Shown: positions 62,185 through 64,000 of the stretch, piece after piece
Numbering within the stretch: the first letter of the stretch is position 1
How the letters are laid out: every line of letters begins with the position of its first letter
DNA from: Candidatus Accumulibacter cognatus
Lineage (GTDB): Bacteria > Pseudomonadota > Gammaproteobacteria > Burkholderiales > Rhodocyclaceae
Length of the DNA stretch: 64,000 bases
NCBI GenBank assembly: GCA_013414765.1
Contig: CP058708.1
Location: 5,066,748 to 5,130,747, forward strand
Direction of reading: 5' to 3'
Notes under the pieces: generated by a model
The model's input: only the letters and a program-made list of their open reading frames with translations
Database searches by the model: none
Told to the model about the DNA's origin: nothing
Program-made: the position numbers and the translations under genes

Positions 62185-63810
62185 ATGCTCGCCGCCGTCC
62201 GTCACTGGTTTGCCGACAACATTCTCGAACTCGTCCGTGCAATGCGGCTTTCCTACCTGCCACCACTGCTGGTCTATGCCGCAGCGGGGGTGTCCGGGTT
62301 GACCGAGATCGTTGGCACTTTCTTCGTCAAGGAGTACCTCGGCTTGTCCGCAGCCTTCCTCGCTGCTCTGGGCTTCTGGGCAGGGATTCCCTGGGCCTTG
62401 AAGATGCCGCTCGGACACCTGGTCGACCTGATTTGGCGGTACAAGGCCGGGCTGGTATGGCTGGGCGCCGGACTGATCGCCACCAGCCTGCTGATCATGC
62501 TCGGCATGGTGGCCAAACCGCGGCGCATGGCTGAGCTGATGTCCCTCGAGGCCTGGTTCGTTGTCGCCACCCTGCTTTCACCGGTCGGCTATGTCTTGCA
62601 GGACGTCGTTGCCGACGCAATGACCGTCGAAGCCGTGCCGCGCGTCAATGAACACGGGCAGCCGCTGTCACCGGAAACACGACGACTGATGAATACCACG
62701 CTGCAGACCCTCGGTCGCATCGCCATCATTGCCGGCGGTATCCTGGTCTCGCTGGTCAATGTATTCATGTTCCAAGGGACCGAGACTCTGGTGAAAGAGG
62801 CCAAGGTGGGAATTTATACCGAGGTCTTTGGCATGGCATTGGTGATCCCGGCGATCTCGGTTGCCGGCGTGCTGCTGGCGGCACTGCTCAAACGCTTCGA
62901 TGCAAGGCGGCTGCGCGCCCGTGGTTTTGACGAGACCAGATTGTACGGCGAGCTCGAACCGCCACCGGATCCCGTCCGGCCCGACTGGTGGATCCTCGGT
63001 GGCAGCGCAGTGTTCGTTGCCATCAGTCTGTCGGTCGGACTCTCGGGGCTGGCTTTCGGAGAAGAGATCATCTTTGCCGGCTCTTTCGCGGTGATTGCTT
63101 TCCTGATGGCGAGGCTGCTCAGGGCACTCGATGTGGAGTCGCGGCGAACGCTGCTCGGAACCGCGATCGTGATCTTTGTCTTTCGCGCCATGCCGGGTCC
63201 CGGTGTCGGTTCCACCTGGTGGATGATCGACGTGCTCGGTTTCGACCAGTCCTTCCTTGCGCAGCTTTCGCTGATCGCCAGTGTGCTCACGCTGTGCGGT
63301 CTGTTCGCCTTCCGCCGCTTCATGGGCGAGCGTTCGATCGCCTATATTGTCGGTTTTCTGACGCTCACCGACGCGCTGTTGAGCTTGCCCACCCTCGGCA
63401 TGTACTTTGGCCTGCACGAATGGACCGCAGCGCACACCGGCGGCGTCATCGACGCACGCTTCATCGTGCTGATCGACACTGCGCTGGAGTCACCTCTCGG
63501 GCAGATCGCCATGGTGCCGATGCTGGCGTGGATTGCCAATTCGGCACCGGCCAATCTCAAGGCCACCTACTTCGCGGTGATGGCATCCTTTACCAACCTC
63601 GCACTGTCAGCTGCACAACTCGGCACCAAGTACCTGAACCAGTTTTTCGAGGTCAGCCGCGAGATTCGCGATCCGCAGACCCACGCTCTCAAGGTGCCGG
63701 CAGATTATAGTCAGCTCGGCGGGTTGCTCACCGTGTCGATCATACTCAGCCTATTCATGCCCTTCGCAGCGATCTGGGTGACGCAGAGGCTCAAGCTGCG
63801 CAGTGCCTGA
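62185..63810 (+). CDS. BT1/folate-biopterin-type major facilitator transporter
   Basis: 541 residues from the ATG at 62185 (GGAG site); the frame is open far upstream but only as a shadow of the previous gene. About 12 membrane helices. Segments AAAGVSGLTEIVGTFFVKEYL, FWAGIPWALKMPLGHLVDLI, VGYVLQDVVADAMTVEAVPR and GLHEWTAAHTGG fit the BT1 family (folate, pterin or related carriers), which in bacteria has mostly unknown substrates. It is a lone gene between comB-like and macro-domain genes. Confidence 0.78.
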   Translation: MLAAVRHWFADNILELVRAMRLSYLPPLLVYAAAGVSGLTEIVGTFFVKEYLGLSAAFLAALGFWAGIPWALKMPLGHLVDLIWRYKAGLVWLGAGLIATSLLIMLGMVAKPRRMAELMSLEAWFVVATLLSPVGYVLQDVVADAMTVEAVPRVNEHGQPLSPETRRLMNTTLQTLGRIAIIAGGILVSLVNVFMFQGTETLVKEAKVGIYTEVFGMALVIPAISVAGVLLAALLKRFDARRLRARGFDETRLYGELEPPPDPVRPDWWILGGSAVFVAISLSVGLSGLAFGEEIIFAGSFAVIAFLMARLLRALDVESRRTLLGTAIVIFVFRAMPGPGVGSTWWMIDVLGFDQSFLAQLSLIASVLTLCGLFAFRRFMGERSIAYIVGFLTLTDALLSLPTLGMYFGLHEWTAAHTGGVIDARFIVLIDTALESPLGQIAMVPMLAWIANSAPANLKATYFAVMASFTNLALSAAQLGTKYLNQFFEVSREIRDPQTHALKVPADYSQLGGLLTVSIILSLFMPFAAIWVTQRLKLRSA

Positions 63811-63939
63811 GGTGTGTACATCTCTGAACCTGACGCGGACGCAGGCCATTCCACCAGCGAACATGCTTGCCTACTCGGAAAATGCTGGGCATACTTTCTG
63901 GGCAGTTTGTTATTGGAGAATCTTCGGGTTCCGCTGACC

Positions 63940-64000
63940 ATGCCAACCCTGTTACGTGCCCGGCAGGCCGACATCACCACGCTTGCGGTCGACGCGATCG
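63940..64000 (+). CDS. macro-domain protein, N-terminal fragment (cut by window edge)
   Basis: The frame from the ATG at 63940 reads MPTLLRARQADITTLAVDAI and runs off the window. 'QaDITtL.vDAIVNAAN' is the typical opening of macro-domain proteins of the O-acetyl-ADP-ribose deacetylase (YmdB) type. The start is not certain, as the GGAGA at 63915 is rather far away. Confidence 0.65.
   Translation, partial: MPTLLRARQADITTLAVDAI

Overview
The window reads as a chromosomal segment of a GC-rich betaproteobacterium, most likely Rhodocyclales and close to Candidatus Accumulibacter (inference). The basis is a cbb3 oxidase cluster with FNR/ANR-type boxes, the order ribF-ileS-lspA-fkpB-ispH followed by a type IV pilus minor-pilin operon, a PEP-CTERM surface protein, an AmmeMemoRadiSam operon, and families of interspersed intergenic repeats. 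No rRNA, tRNA or CRISPR array was recognised.

Layout. 1-9.2 kb (mostly minus strand): the end of a NUDIX hydrolase, then the cbb3 oxidase and its assembly genes, transcribed ccoI-ccoS, terminator, ccoN-O-Q-P, terminator, ccoG-fixH-tonB. FNR-type sites precede ccoN and ccoG. 9.3-15 kb (+): ribF, ileS, lspA, fkpB, ispH. 15.2-24.6 kb (+): pilE-like, fimT, pilV, pilW, pilX, pilY1 and a second TonB-like gene. 24.7-26.6 kb: an orphan PAS histidine kinase, a truncated integrase remnant and an intergenic repeat. 26.6-31 kb (+): a TauE/SafE-type membrane protein, a copper P-type ATPase, a CopZ-like chaperone and selD. 31-39 kb (minus): a 2449-residue SdrD_B-repeat surface protein, preceded by a 49-residue protein that is little more than a signal peptide plus a PEP-CTERM tail, behind an excellent sigma-54 promoter. 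39-41 kb: a Phd/VapC toxin-antitoxin pair, ispF and ispD. 41.3-44.4 kb: MEMO1, AMMECR1, radical SAM and a degenerate hydrolase. 45-47.4 kb: DUF2760 and Hsp70. 47.5-51.4 kb: secreted beta-propeller, NodB deacetylase, fatty-acid-hydroxylase-type membrane protein, HD hydrolase and LysE exporter. 51.5-57.3 kb: an ABC-F ATPase, then a wrecked type III restriction-modification locus carrying an IS630-family element with a readable TA target duplication, then a MITE-like element. 57.4-64 kb: a coiled-coil periplasmic protein, DUF3300, DUF2950, an unknown, a ComB-like phosphatase, a BT1-type transporter and the start of a macro-domain protein.

The genes fall into working groups: microaerobic respiration with its copper supply (cbb3 genes, CcoI, CopA/CopZ), pilus assembly (minor pilins and PilY1), and cell-surface or biofilm functions (giant adhesin, PEP-CTERM peptide). 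The most unusual material is the adhesin/PEP-CTERM region: a possible Cys-Gln thioester head in a Gram-negative protein, nearly identical repeats shaped by recombination, and a mini PEP-CTERM protein under apparent RpoN control. A second theme is genome decay and repeat activity: the dead type III system, the truncated integrase, and a short motif that supplies the stop codon of three unrelated genes.
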